32,142 nt of DNA from Desulfobacterales bacterium (GCA_024637225.1 JAGXFP010000072.1:1-32142); one strand, 5' to 3'. Shown: positions 1 through 8,457, counted from the first letter of the stretch. Notes: generated by a model from the letters alone, not told the origin. Translations and numbers: made by a program.

Positions 1-71
1 GCCTCCGTCAGGGCGGCCAAAGCAACCTTGGCCTTAAATTTTGCGCTGTGACTTGTTCGGTTTTGCGACAT
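1..71 (-). CDS. IS3-type transposase OrfA, N-terminal fragment cut by the window edge
   Basis: Read on the minus strand from an ATG at 71-69, the first 23 codons give a peptide starting MSQNRTSHSAKFKAKVALAA. The pattern of a polar start followed by 'KFKAKVALAAL' is typical of the helix-turn-helix OrfA of IS3-family elements, which binds the element ends and is fused to OrfB by frameshifting to make the transposase. A good ribosome site, GGAGAAGG on the minus strand (plus 75-82), lies just upstream. The rest of the element lies outside the window, so intactness cannot be judged. The family call rests on recognition of a short peptide. Confidence 0.7.
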   Translation of the reverse strand, partial: MSQNRTSHSAKFKAKVALAALTE

Positions 72-111
72 GAACCTTCTCCTTATTTGAGTTCGGTTCA
101 TTGCTTACACT

Positions 112-138
112 CCTGTCTCAAAAACCGCTACCACTTCA
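112..138. repeat. Candidate terminal inverted repeat of the IS3-type element
   Basis: On the minus strand this reads TGAAGTGGTAGCGG followed by TTTTTGAGACAGG. It starts with TGA and lies about 40 bp upstream of the OrfA start, the usual position and form of an IS3-family left end. The other end is outside the window, so the match cannot be tested. The element boundary would be near 138-139. Confidence 0.35.
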
Positions 139-207
139 GTCCGCGGGGCTATTTCTCCATCTCGATCACGGAGAGATCAAAAAAATAATTACCGGATTAC
201 ATGTAAG

Positions 208-311
208 TGATGAGTTTTCAAAAAGTCACGGGGATGGAAGTCGCTATGTTACAATACTTAAATGATCGTCATGGTAACTTTGACAAACTCGCAATAAGTC
301 ACGGGATGGCT
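208..311. repeat. Two copies of the window-wide 'TTTTTGCGAGTTTGTCA' repeat arm
   Basis: Positions 208-229 (TGATGAGTTTTCAAAAAGTC, then AC) and 281-300 (TGACAAACTCGCAATAAGTC) are in the same orientation. Each is followed by a near-identical AGTCACGGGATGG-like block (224-238 and 297-311). Related arms bound the MITE-like elements at 7311-7527 and 25518-25659. They fill most of the gap between the IS end and the next gene; I see no other gene in 139-332. Confidence 0.55.
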
Positions 312-332
312 AAGCAAAAAGCTGAGGCGTAA

Positions 333-1574
333 ATGGAAAAAAGATTGGTCATTGCCATGGTGGGATTGCCCGCCCGCGGTAAATCCACCATGGCCCGAAA
401 AATTGCCGGCACCCTGAAGCTTGATGAAGTCAATGTGCGGATTTTTAATAACGGCGACGTCAGGCGGCAACTTTCCAAGCAGATTAGTTCGGGTCCGGAA
501 ATATTTTCTCCGGAAAATCCGGATGGGGTCAAATTCAGGGACAAATGCGCCCTGATTAATCTGGAATCGGCCCGCGATTTCTTGAAAAACCATGGGGAGG
601 TTGCCATTGTCGATGCGGCCAATGTCACCTGCCGGCGCCGGAAATTAATCAAAAAGATATTTCCCGATTTACCGGTCCTGTTTATCGAGTGCATGAACAC
701 CGATAACGAGGCGCTTGAAGCAAATCTGCGCCGAAAGGCCTCTTTGAAAGAATTCAGCCATCTCAGCATGGAGCAGGCCCTGGCCAGTTTTCTTAAACGG
801 ATAGACTTTTATGAGAGTGTTTATGAACCATTGAATGAAGAGCGGAACTTTATCCTGATCGATTCCTTTGAAGGCTATATTCTCCAGGAAAAATTATCCG
901 ACCTGCTGCCCTATTATGATAGAATTCGCGATCTCATCACCACCCGCATCGTGCGTAATCTTTTTCTGGTCCGGCACGGGGAAACCTATTTCAACCGGGA
1001 AAACCGGATCGGCGGAGATTCGGATCTTACCGCCACGGGCCTGGCCCAGGCCAAGGGACTGGCCGAATATTTCGCCACTGAAAGGATTCCCGTTATTTTT
1101 ACCAGCAATTACAAGCGCACCTTGCAGACCGCCGCGCCGATCGCCGAGAAACAGGAGCAGTGTTCAATTATATCCCTGCCCGAGTTTAACGAGATTCACG
1201 CCGGAATTTGCGAGGGCATGACCTATGCTGAAATACGTGAGCAGATGCCCGGGGTTGCCGCCGGCAGGAAAAACAATAAATACGATTATGTCTATCCGGA
1301 GGGCGAAAGCTATGCCGCCATGGAAGAGAGGATTCACCGGGGTCTGCAAAAGGTTTTCTATCTGAACAACTACGATGACAACATCATGATCGTCGGGCAC
1401 CGCGCGGTCAACCGCATGATTCTTTCAGACTTTGTTTTCCGGCCCAGGGAAGAGGTGCCCTATATCTATATGCCCCAGAATCGTTATTATCATATCCAGA
1501 TTGATCCGCAGAAAAAGATCTTTGAACTCAAACCCTATGCCCGGAAGTCGATTAAGGAGAATCCCCAGGGTTGA
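333..1574 (+). CDS. Bifunctional 6-phosphofructo-2-kinase / fructose-2,6-bisphosphatase
   Basis: A cytosolic enzyme expected to make and break fructose 2,6-bisphosphate. The N-terminal kinase part has a P-loop, GLPARGKST, at about residues 11-19, and the kinase region runs to about residue 205. The C-terminal phosphatase is of the histidine phosphatase superfamily: VRHGET places the phospho-accepting His at 215, a conserved Glu lies in 'FNEIHAGICEGMT', and the second His is at 356 (VGHRAVNR). At 413 residues it is close to the eukaryotic core enzyme, with no added regulatory extension. The ATG at 333 has a weak GAGG site upstream and fits the P-loop position. It ends just before the tex region and may be cotranscribed. 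The enzyme is well known in eukaryotes and less common in bacteria, where its role is not settled. Both active sites appear intact. Confidence 0.9.
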   Translation: MEKRLVIAMVGLPARGKSTMARKIAGTLKLDEVNVRIFNNGDVRRQLSKQISSGPEIFSPENPDGVKFRDKCALINLESARDFLKNHGEVAIVDAANVTCRRRKLIKKIFPDLPVLFIECMNTDNEALEANLRRKASLKEFSHLSMEQALASFLKRIDFYESVYEPLNEERNFILIDSFEGYILQEKLSDLLPYYDRIRDLITTRIVRNLFLVRHGETYFNRENRIGGDSDLTATGLAQAKGLAEYFATERIPVIFTSNYKRTLQTAAPIAEKQEQCSIISLPEFNEIHAGICEGMTYAEIREQMPGVAAGRKNNKYDYVYPEGESYAAMEERIHRGLQKVFYLNNYDDNIMIVGHRAVNRMILSDFVFRPREEVPYIYMPQNRYYHIQIDPQKKIFELKPYARKSIKENPQG

Positions 1575-1744
1575 TCGTTAAGATTCGTTGCTCGGCTGGG
1601 TCCGGCTTTGCATATGTCGACCTGCTCCCTTTGCTTTTCTTAATAAAACCGCCAATTCATGTTAAGGTAGTTTTTTGCGAAAAGAACATGAATCATTTTC
1701 AGGAAAATTGGCACTGCCGCCCAAATTCGAATAGAAAAACAACC

Positions 1745-3868
1745 ATGAATCAACATCAGGAAATCATTGCGCGCGAGCTTGACATCAAGAGCAGCCAGGT
1801 GGCGGCCGTTGCCACCTTGCTTGAGGGCGGCGGCACCGTGCCCTTTATTGCCCGCTATCGTAAAGAGGCCACCGGCTTGCTGGATGAGCGGCAGATCACC
1901 GCTGTCCGCGACCGTTTGCTGCAACTCGCCGAGCTGGATAAAAGGCGGCAGGCGATCATCGACTCCCTGGCTGAGCGAGACCTGCTTGACCCGAAGCTGC
2001 ATCAGGCAGTGCTGGCCGCCCCCTGCCTGAGCATTCTTGAAGATATCTACCTGCCCCACCGTCCCAAGCGGCGGACCAGGAGCTTTATTGCCGTTGAAAA
2101 GGGGTTGGAGCCCTTGGCTCGCGCCATCTTTGGCCAGGATCGGACCCCGCTTGCGCCCGAGAAATTTATCAATCCGGACAAGGGCGTAGCAAGTGTGGAT
2201 GAGGCCCTGGCCGGGGCTCGCGACATCATCGCCGAATGGATCAACGAAGATCCGCCGGTCCGGGCCGCCCTGCGCCAGCTCTTCAGCAACAAGGCCCTAA
2301 TTGTTTCCAGGGTGGTCAAGAAGAATCAGGAGACCGGCAGCAAATTCCGCGACTATTTCGACTGGCAGGAACCGGCGGCCAGGGTTCCGGGCCATCGCCT
2401 GCTCGCCATGCTGCGCGGGGAGAATGAAAAGGTGCTTACCCTGGTCATCCGCCCCCCCGAGGAAGCGGCCCTGACCCTGCTTCGCAAGAGATACCTGAAG
2501 GGCGGCGGTATCGCGGCGGAGCAAGTCGGCCTTGCCTGCGCGGACAGCTATAAAAGGCTCCTGGCCCCGTCCCTGGAAAACGAGCTGCGCGCCGGCCTCA
2601 AGGAGAAGGCGGACCAGGAAGCGATCGCGGTCTTTGTCGGCAACCTCCGGGAGCTGCTACTCAGCTCACCCCTGGGCCGCAAACGGGTAATGGCCTTGGA
2701 CCCCGGTTTCAGGACCGGCGCCAAGCTGGTCTGCCTGGACGCCCAGGGCAAGCTTCTGCATAATGCCACCATCTATCCCACCCTCTCGAAGGGCCAGAGC
2801 CAGGAAGCCGGCGCGGTCGTCAGAGAGTTATGCCAAAAATACCGGATTGAGGCCATTGCCATCGGCAACGGCACGGCGGGCCGGGAGACCGAGGCCTTTA
2901 CCCGCGCCCTGGGCCTGCCCCCGGAGATTATTATTACCATGGTGGATGAGAGCGGTGCTTCGATCTACTCTGCTTCGGAAACAGCCAGGCTGGAATTCCC
3001 CGACCATGATCTCACCGTGCGCGGCTCGGTGTCCATCGGCCGCCGTCTCCAGGACCCGCTGGCCGAGCTGGTGAAGCTGGATCCCAAGGTCATCGGTATC
3101 GGCCAGTACCAGCACGACGTCAACCAGGCCGCCCTGAAAAAGAGCCTGGACGACACGGTGGCCAGCTGTGTAAATAATGTCGGCGTTGAGCTCAATACGG
3201 CCAGCGCCGAGCTGCTGGCCCATGTCTCCGGACTGGGGCCGGTGCTGGCCCGGAATGTCATCAAATATCGTAATGAAAACGGTCCTTTTCCGAGCCGGGC
3301 CAAAATCCTGAAGGTGCCGCGCCTGGGTGCCAAGGCCTTTGAGCAATGCGCCGCCTTTTTACGGATCCGGGGCGCGGCCAATCCGCTGGATACCAGCGCC
3401 GTTCACCCCGAGCGATACCGGATAGTGGAACAGATGGCCAGGGATTGCGGCTGCCGGGTCGGCGATCTTATGGAGCAGCCGGAGATCAGGCAAAAAATCG
3501 AAATCAGCCGTTATGTTAGCCCCGCGGTCGGGCTGCCGACCCTGAATGATATCATCGGCGAACTTGCCAAGCCCGGCCGCGATCCCCGGGAATCTTTCAG
3601 CCAATTCTCCTTCAGCGCGGAGGTCAACAGTATCAATGATCTGCAACCGGACATGCGGCTGCCGGGCCTGGTCACCAATGTCACCAAATTCGGCGCCTTT
3701 GTCGATATCGGCGTTCACCAGGACGGTCTGGTCCACGTAAGTCAACTGGCCGACCGCTTTGTCAAGGACCCCGGCGAGGTGGTCAAGGTCCGCCAGCAGG
3801 TGATGGTTCGGGTGCTTGAGGTTGATGAGAAGCGCAAGAGGATTTCATTGTCCATGAAGGAAGGCTGA
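1745..3868 (+). CDS. tex: Tex-family RNA-binding transcription accessory protein
   Basis: About 707 residues with the full Tex layout. The N-terminal helical region contains the hallmark 'GTVPFIARYRKEATG' at about residues 28-42. A YqgF/RNase H-like domain begins at 'VMALDPGFRTGAKL', two helix-hairpin-helix segments surround 'HVSGLGPVLARNVIKYR', and a C-terminal S1 RNA-binding domain (about residues 632-706) contains 'VTKFGAFVDIGVHQDGLVH'. Tex is a nucleic-acid-binding protein linked to transcription and RNA metabolism. The frame is open from a TTG at 1571 overlapping the previous stop, but the extra 58 codons do not resemble Tex; the ATG at 1745 gives MNQHQEIIARELDI, which aligns with known N termini. 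An ATG at 1688 is a less likely alternative. The protein ends soon after the S1 fold, so it lacks the longer tail of some homologues. Confidence 0.95.
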   Translation: MNQHQEIIARELDIKSSQVAAVATLLEGGGTVPFIARYRKEATGLLDERQITAVRDRLLQLAELDKRRQAIIDSLAERDLLDPKLHQAVLAAPCLSILEDIYLPHRPKRRTRSFIAVEKGLEPLARAIFGQDRTPLAPEKFINPDKGVASVDEALAGARDIIAEWINEDPPVRAALRQLFSNKALIVSRVVKKNQETGSKFRDYFDWQEPAARVPGHRLLAMLRGENEKVLTLVIRPPEEAALTLLRKRYLKGGGIAAEQVGLACADSYKRLLAPSLENELRAGLKEKADQEAIAVFVGNLRELLLSSPLGRKRVMALDPGFRTGAKLVCLDAQGKLLHNATIYPTLSKGQSQEAGAVVRELCQKYRIEAIAIGNGTAGRETEAFTRALGLPPEIIITMVDESGASIYSASETARLEFPDHDLTVRGSVSIGRRLQDPLAELVKLDPKVIGIGQYQHDVNQAALKKSLDDTVASCVNNVGVELNTASAELLAHVSGLGPVLARNVIKYRNENGPFPSRAKILKVPRLGAKAFEQCAAFLRIRGAANPLDTSAVHPERYRIVEQMARDCGCRVGDLMEQPEIRQKIEISRYVSPAVGLPTLNDIIGELAKPGRDPRESFSQFSFSAEVNSINDLQPDMRLPGLVTNVTKFGAFVDIGVHQDGLVHVSQLADRFVKDPGEVVKVRQQVMVRVLEVDEKRKRISLSMKEG

Positions 3869-3905
3869 AATTGGTAAAAGACCGAACTTCCTAGAATAAA
3901 CCCGG

Positions 3906-3920
3906 TTTGCGAGTTTGTCA
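3906..3920. repeat. Solitary copy of the TTTGCGAGTTTGTCA repeat arm
   Basis: TTTGCGAGTTTGTCA lies between tex and pepN and is nearly identical to 20130-20144 and to the outer arm at 7513-7527. No partner arm is visible nearby, so it looks like a degraded or solo end. Confidence 0.5.
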
Positions 3921-3976
3921 AAAATTAAGTCATTGCCGGCTGTACGCTGGAACGACAAAAGTTATCAGGTGCAATC

Positions 3977-6649
3977 TTGAATGAATCCACTCACAAAACC
4001 ATCTATCTGGCCGATTACCGGGCGCCCGCCTATCGGATCGAACAAACCGAACTGACTTTGGAGCTGGATGACGGCAATACCCTGGTCAAATCCCGGCTGA
4101 CCGTCAAAGCCGATAACGATCGAAGCGAGGGTGTGCGGCCCCTGGTCTTGGACGGCCGCGATCTGGAACTGCGGGCGATCCGGATCAACGGCAAAGCTCT
4201 CGCCGGGGAAGATTACCGGCTCGGCCCCGAACACCTGACCATCCCCGATCCGCCCGCCGAGATGATCCTCGAAATCGACAACCTGATCCATCCCGATCAA
4301 AACACGGTTCTGGAAGGACTCTACAAGTCGGGCGACAAGCTCACCACCCAGTGCGAGGCCCAGGGCTTCCGGCGGATCACCTGGTTCCTCGACCGGCCCG
4401 ATGTCTTGAGCCGTTTCGAGGTGACCATTATCGGCGATCCCGAGAGGTATCCGGTCATGCTGGCCAACGGCAATATGATCGACAGCGGCAGCATCGCTGA
4501 CGGCCGCAATTGGGTGAAGTGGCGGGATCCTTTTCCGAAGCCCTCCTACCTCTTTGCCTTGGTGGCGGGCAAACTCTCCAAGGTCGAGGATTTTTACACC
4601 ACCAGCTCCGGCCGAAGGATCGCCCTGCAGTTTTTCGTCGAGGAACATAATCTTGACCATTGCGGCCATGCCCTGGAATCGTTGAAGAAGGCGATGGCCT
4701 GGGACGAGGAGTCCTACGGCCTCGAATACGATCTCGACCAGTACATGGTGGTGGCGGTCGACGACTTCAATATGGGGGCCATGGAGAACAAGGGGCTTAA
4801 CGTCTTCAACTCCAAGTATGTCCTGGCCTCGCCGGCCACCGCCACCGATACCGATTACGAGAATATCGAGGCGGTGATCGGCCATGAGTATTTCCATAAC
4901 TGGACCGGCAACCGGGTCACCTGCCGGGACTGGTTTCAGCTGAGCCTGAAAGAGGGGCTGACCGTCTTCCGGGATCAGGAGTTTTCGGCCGACATGACCT
5001 CGCGGCCGGTGAAAAGGATCAGCGACGTGGCGATGCTGCGCGGCCACCAGTTTCCCGAGGACGGCGGCCCCATGGCCCATCCGGTCCGGACCGATTCCTA
5101 TATCGAGATCAATAATTTCTATACGATCACCGTTTACGAAAAGGGGGCGGAACTGGTGCGGATGGTCCATACCCTTCTCGGGCGGGATGATTTCAGGAAA
5201 GGGCTGCGCCTTTATCTGGAGCGGCATGATGGTGAGGCCGCTACGGTCGAGGATTTTATCGATGCCATGGCCGAGGCTGGTGGGCGAGATCTCGGCCAGT
5301 TCATGCGCTGGTACAGCCAGGCCGGTACTCCGGTGGTCAGGGTCGAGGCCAGTCACGATCCGGGCGCGAAAACCCTGATCATGACCTTCCGGCAGAGCTG
5401 CCCGCCGACCCCCGGCCAGCCGGAGAAAAAACCGTATCATATCCCGGTGGCCATGGGGCTTCTCGCCCCGGACGGCCGGGAGCTGCCTCTAGTTATAGAT
5501 GGGGAGGAGAGAGCGGGGGAGGCTTCCCGGCTGCTCGAACTGCGCAAAGAGGAGGAGAGCTTTACCTTTACCGATATCGCCGCAGCGCCGGTGCCCTCGT
5601 TATTGCGCGGCTTTTCGGCCCCGGTCAAGCTCCAATACGATTACAGCGATGCCGATCTGGGCCTTCTGGTCAGTCATGATTCCGACCCCTTCTGCCGCTG
5701 GGAGGCGGCTCAGAATCTGGCGGTTCGCAAGATCAAGAGATTGGTGGGAGATCATTTGCAGGGTAGGGTTATGGCAGTCGATCCCCGGTTTTTCGAGGTT
5801 TACCGACAGGTCATGGCGGATCGGAAAACTCTCGACCCGCCGTTCCTGGCCCAGTTGCTGACCCTGCCCTCGGAGGGCTACCTGGCCGAGTTCTTTGCGG
5901 TGATCGAACCCGAGGCCATTCACCGGGCCCGGGAATTTTTGCGCCAGGAACTGGCCGCGGCCCTGCATGGCGATTTCAAAGCCTGTTTCGCCGAAAACCG
6001 CAACGACCGCCCCTACCGTTACGATCCGGTTCTGGCCGGTCAGCGGACCTTGAAAAACACCTGTCTTGCCTATCTGGTCCTGAGCGGCGGCGACGATTTC
6101 GAAGAGAGCTGTTTTACGCAGTTCCGGCAGGCCGACAATATGTCCGATGAGCTTGCCGCCCTGCGGATTCTGGTCCATTCCGGTTCGGCAAAAGCTGAAG
6201 AGGCCCTGGCCGCATTCGAGGGGAAATGGCATGACGATCCCCTGGTCATGGACAAGTGGCTCACGGTCCAGGCCACCGTTCCCGAGCAGGAAACCCTGGA
6301 TCGGGTCAGGGAATTGATGGACCATCCCGCCTTTGTCTTCAAAAATCCCAACCGGGTCCGGGCCCTGCTCGGCTCTTATGCCAGAGGCAATCCGGTTTCC
6401 TTTAACCGGGTCGACGGGGCGGGCTATCGGTTTATGGCCGAGAAGATCGTCGAACTCGACCGGATGAATCCCCAGACCGCCGCCCGCCTGGCCGGCTGCT
6501 TCGGGCGGTGGCGCCGCTTCAACGAAGCGCGGCGAGAGCTGGTCAAGAAAGAGCTGGAGAAGATTATCCGGAGTGATAATATATCCAAGGACCTCTATGA
6601 AGTGGTGAGCAAGACCCTGGGCAACGGCAAGAGCGGCGCCGCCGGCTAG
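3977..6649 (+). CDS. pepN: Aminopeptidase N (M1 family zinc metallopeptidase)
   Basis: An 890-residue broad-specificity cytosolic aminopeptidase, close in length and sequence to the E. coli PepN type. The exopeptidase motif GAMENKG is present. The zinc site is HEYFH, with His 303, Glu 304 and His 307, and the third ligand Glu 326 lies in 'LKEGLTVFRDQEF'. The long C-terminal helical domain typical of PepN follows, including 'HIPVAMGLL' and 'NPNRVRALLGSYARGNP'. The start is a TTG with AGGTG five bases upstream; it gives MNESTHKTIYLADYRAPAY, which aligns with the family N terminus, whereas the nearby ATG at 3981 is out of frame. It is separated from tex by about 108 bp holding only a repeat arm. 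Housekeeping peptide turnover is the likely role. Confidence 0.96.
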   Translation: MNESTHKTIYLADYRAPAYRIEQTELTLELDDGNTLVKSRLTVKADNDRSEGVRPLVLDGRDLELRAIRINGKALAGEDYRLGPEHLTIPDPPAEMILEIDNLIHPDQNTVLEGLYKSGDKLTTQCEAQGFRRITWFLDRPDVLSRFEVTIIGDPERYPVMLANGNMIDSGSIADGRNWVKWRDPFPKPSYLFALVAGKLSKVEDFYTTSSGRRIALQFFVEEHNLDHCGHALESLKKAMAWDEESYGLEYDLDQYMVVAVDDFNMGAMENKGLNVFNSKYVLASPATATDTDYENIEAVIGHEYFHNWTGNRVTCRDWFQLSLKEGLTVFRDQEFSADMTSRPVKRISDVAMLRGHQFPEDGGPMAHPVRTDSYIEINNFYTITVYEKGAELVRMVHTLLGRDDFRKGLRLYLERHDGEAATVEDFIDAMAEAGGRDLGQFMRWYSQAGTPVVRVEASHDPGAKTLIMTFRQSCPPTPGQPEKKPYHIPVAMGLLAPDGRELPLVIDGEERAGEASRLLELRKEEESFTFTDIAAAPVPSLLRGFSAPVKLQYDYSDADLGLLVSHDSDPFCRWEAAQNLAVRKIKRLVGDHLQGRVMAVDPRFFEVYRQVMADRKTLDPPFLAQLLTLPSEGYLAEFFAVIEPEAIHRAREFLRQELAAALHGDFKACFAENRNDRPYRYDPVLAGQRTLKNTCLAYLVLSGGDDFEESCFTQFRQADNMSDELAALRILVHSGSAKAEEALAAFEGKWHDDPLVMDKWLTVQATVPEQETLDRVRELMDHPAFVFKNPNRVRALLGSYARGNPVSFNRVDGAGYRFMAEKIVELDRMNPQTAARLAGCFGRWRRFNEARRELVKKELEKIIRSDNISKDLYEVVSKTLGNGKSGAAG

Positions 6650-6698
6650 CCGCTGCCTTCCGGGCGGTCCTGGAAACGGCGCGATAATATTCGCTCCG

Positions 6699-6710
6699 CC
6701 GCCGCGGCGG
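6699..6710. repeat. Perfect 12-bp GC palindrome CCGCCGCGGCGG
   Basis: Self-complementary sequence in the gap after pepN. There is no T-tract after it, so it is not a standard terminator. Confidence 0.3.
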
Positions 6711-6734
6711 ATGATGAAACGGAGAGACGCTGGA

Positions 6735-6874
6735 ATGCAACCCAAAAGCTGTCCATTGTCTGTATCCTCTATAACGAGCAGGCCAATATCGCCCCGGTTT
6801 CCGGCGCGGATAGGGGAGGTTATGGCCGATCTCGATATGACCAGGGAATTATTTGCGTTAACGACGGCGGTTAA
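6735..6874 (+). pseudogene. Relic of a family 2 glycosyltransferase N terminus
   Basis: Translating from 6746 gives KLSIVCILYNEQANIAPV and then, after an unrelated stretch, IICVNDGG and a stop at 6872-6874. 'LSIV..LYNE..NI' and 'EII.VNDGS' are the first two conserved blocks of dolichyl-phosphate mannose synthase-like GT2 enzymes. The part between them makes GT2-like sense only in another frame ('RIGEVMADLDMTRE', about 6801-6842), which implies compensating indels. A start at 6735 (ATG CAA CCC) would need one more frameshift to join. The catalytic remainder is absent and the sequence runs into a palindromic repeat. Non-functional, in my reading. Confidence 0.6.
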
Positions 6875-6896
6875 GCGGATAAACTGACTTACCTCA

Positions 6897-6982
6897 GTCA
6901 TTACGAGGAGCGCAGCGACGAAACAATCCAGGTTGTTCAGGTGGCTAGGTATTTCTGATTGCTTCGCTTCGCGGGCAATGAC
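6897..6982. repeat. REP-like palindromic intergenic element
   Basis: The left arm, 6897-6928, begins GTCATTACGAGGAGCGCAGC; the right arm, 6957-6982, begins GATTGCTTCGCTTCGCGGGC. They are imperfect reverse complements around a 28-nt loop. This is a member of the widespread 'TCATTGCGAGGAGCGAAGCGACGAAGCAATC' class of bacterial intergenic palindromes. Together with the GT2 relic it accounts for most of 6650-7042. Confidence 0.75.
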
Positions 6983-7042
6983 TTGATCTATAGTTGCCCC
7001 GCCCCGAGTTGCGGATTATCCGGTTATCGACAGATCGGTCCT

Positions 7043-7282
7043 TTACTGTTCCGCCAAGGCCTTTTCCATCTCTTCCATGCGCTGGTCGCCAAGGTTCCTG
7101 GTTAGTCTGGCTTTGTCGATCGGGGTTTTGATCTTTTTGACCATGGTATCGGCGTTTCTGGTGTTGATCTCGGCGATCTTGCTGGAGGCCTTCTCGGTAA
7201 TACTTTCTTCATCATTGGAGCAGCCAGGAAGTAGCAGGATCGCGAACAGGATGGCCACGATGGTTCCGGTAATTTTATTCAT
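7043..7282 (-). CDS. Small predicted lipoprotein, function unknown
   Basis: Minus-strand, 79 residues. It has a signal peptide with a hydrophobic core (IVAILFAILLLPGC) and a lipobox with Cys 21, so the mature protein is about 59 residues and probably membrane-anchored. The mature part is charged and likely helical, with heptad-like spacing (ITEKASSKIAEINTRNADTM), suggesting a short coiled coil. A strong ribosome site, AGGAGAAG on the minus strand, precedes the ATG at 7282-7280. It is isolated between a palindromic repeat and a MITE-like element. I do not recognise a family; it could be an entericidin-like or Lpp-like small envelope lipoprotein. Confidence 0.75.
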   Translation of the reverse strand: MNKITGTIVAILFAILLLPGCSNDEESITEKASSKIAEINTRNADTMVKKIKTPIDKARLTRNLGDQRMEEMEKALAEQ

Positions 7283-7310
7283 GATGCTTCTCCTTTGCTA
7301 AAGGGTATTT

Positions 7311-7527
7311 TGATGAGTTCGCAAAAAGTCGAAAAAAGCTGTCATTCGAACGCATGTGAAAAACCTTGTTTGTTAAACCCACAAGGCACAATTTTCGTTT
7401 GCACCCCTAAAGGGCATAAAAGTAGACAAGCTGCTCAACTCAGCTTTAACTCTCTGTAACTAATAAGATTTATCCCGTTGGTCGAAAATGACATTATGGG
7501 TAGTCTCGACTTTTTGCGGATTTGTCA
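7311..7527. mobile_element. MITE-like palindromic element with a second repeat nested in its loop
   Basis: The outer arms are TGATGAGTTCGCAAAAAGTC (7311-7330) and CGACTTTTTGCGGATTTGTC (7507-7526, then A). The inner arms are 7341-7367 (starting GTCATTCGAACGCATG) and 7465-7492 (ending GGTCGAAAATGAC). The same nested architecture recurs at 25518-25659, but there the central loop is only about 24 nt; here it is about 97 nt because a copy of another repeat is embedded. No transposase is encoded. The final TCA of the right arm supplies the stop codon of the minus-strand acyltransferase gene that follows. Confidence 0.65.
7383..7449. repeat. Copy A of the 'GCTGCTCAACTCAGCTTT' repeat
   Basis: About 67 bp including AATTTTCGTTTGCACCCCTA, AAGGGCATAAAAG and AAGCTGCTCAACTCAGCTTT; the last block contains a small hairpin, AAGCTG/CAGCTT. 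Related copies are at 20151-20219 and 31248-31298. Confidence 0.7.
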
Positions 7528-8457
7528 ATTTTCTGGCCGGTTATCGGCCGGAGGCGGCTGGTTCTTCCAGCGCTTGTGCATCCAGGCCCACTGTTCGGGA
7601 TAGCGGCGGATCATCGCCTCGTAGGCATCGGAAATCTTCTGAGTGTTGGCGGTAATATCGTTTTTCTCGTCGTCGGTCTTGACAAAGTCAAGAGGCGGTT
7701 GGCACTCTATGCCGTAAGTAAGATCGTCCTTCAGGTAAATGAAGATCGGGATAATCGGCACCTCCAGACGCCGGGCCAGGATCGCCGGGCCGTAAGGGGT
7801 GTGGGCCGGTTTGCCGAAGAAGTCGACGAACACTCCCTGGGCCTTGGTGTCCTGGTCGATCAGCATGCCCACCACTTCGCCTTTCTTGATGGTTCTGATT
7901 ATCTCCCTGGTTCCCTTGCCCCTGGCGATATTGGAGTAGCCGGCGCTGTTTCGGGTCTCGTTCAGGATCTTGTCAAGGCGGGGATCGAACAGGCCGGTGG
8001 CGACTCCCCGCATCGGGTAGCCGTTTTGGGCCAGCCAGGCCCCCAGTAATTCCCAGTTGCCGAAATGGCAGGTCACCATGATTAAACCCCGGCTCTCCTT
8101 CAAGGCCCGGTCGAGGTGTTCGATGCCCTGGACGGTGGTCACCAGCTTATTGATGTCGTTACGGATCAGGTTCGGCATCCGCAGCACATCGCCGGCGGCG
8201 GTGGCGAAGTGGATAAAGACCGACCTGGCGAGGGTCTTGATCTCCCCGGCGCTCATCTCATCCCCGTAAACCCGGGCAAGATGGGTGATCGCCCTTTGCC
8301 GGGGCGCGCGGGCTGTCAGAAAGGCTAAGCGGCCCATCAGCCGCATAAAGGCCAGGGCGGGCCGGCGCGGGGTGAGGCGTAATATCCTGATGAACAACAG
8401 CACCAGGATGTAAAAAAAATCGTCCCGTAATTTTTTGTGCAGAGGTCTCTTATTCAT
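7525..8457 (-). CDS. LpxL/HtrB-family lysophospholipid (lipid A-type) acyltransferase
   Basis: Minus-strand, 310 residues, the normal size for Kdo-lipid A acyltransferases, which transfer a fatty acyl chain from ACP at the inner face of the inner membrane. There is an N-terminal membrane-anchoring helix at about residues 13-29 (FFYILVLLFIRILRL). The catalytic HX4E dyad is HFGNWE, His 131 and Glu 136. Other family blocks are 'GMLIDQD', 'FFGKPAHTPYGPAILARR' and the C-terminal 'RRYPEQWAWMHKRWK'. It is divergent from the large cluster that begins at 8673. It could serve lipid A or, given the location, contribute to the cluster product. The stop codon lies in the arm of the neighbouring repeat, so the last residues may have been altered by that insertion. 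Confidence 0.88.
   Translation of the reverse strand: MNKRPLHKKLRDDFFYILVLLFIRILRLTPRRPALAFMRLMGRLAFLTARAPRQRAITHLARVYGDEMSAGEIKTLARSVFIHFATAAGDVLRMPNLIRNDINKLVTTVQGIEHLDRALKESRGLIMVTCHFGNWELLGAWLAQNGYPMRGVATGLFDPRLDKILNETRNSAGYSNIARGKGTREIIRTIKKGEVVGMLIDQDTKAQGVFVDFFGKPAHTPYGPAILARRLEVPIIPIFIYLKDDLTYGIECQPPLDFVKTDDEKNDITANTQKISDAYEAMIRRYPEQWAWMHKRWKNQPPPADNRPEN

Noticed and set aside
1571-1744. Upstream extension of tex from a TTG overlapping the kinase gene
   Set aside because: The 58 added residues (rich in Phe, Cys and Asn) do not match any Tex N terminus; the ATG at 1745 does.
3965-5440. 491-codon open frame on the minus strand opposite pepN
   Set aside because: It is the antisense of a well-supported GC-rich gene; its protein is rich in Gly, Asp, His and Pro repeats without any domain, as expected for a shadow frame.
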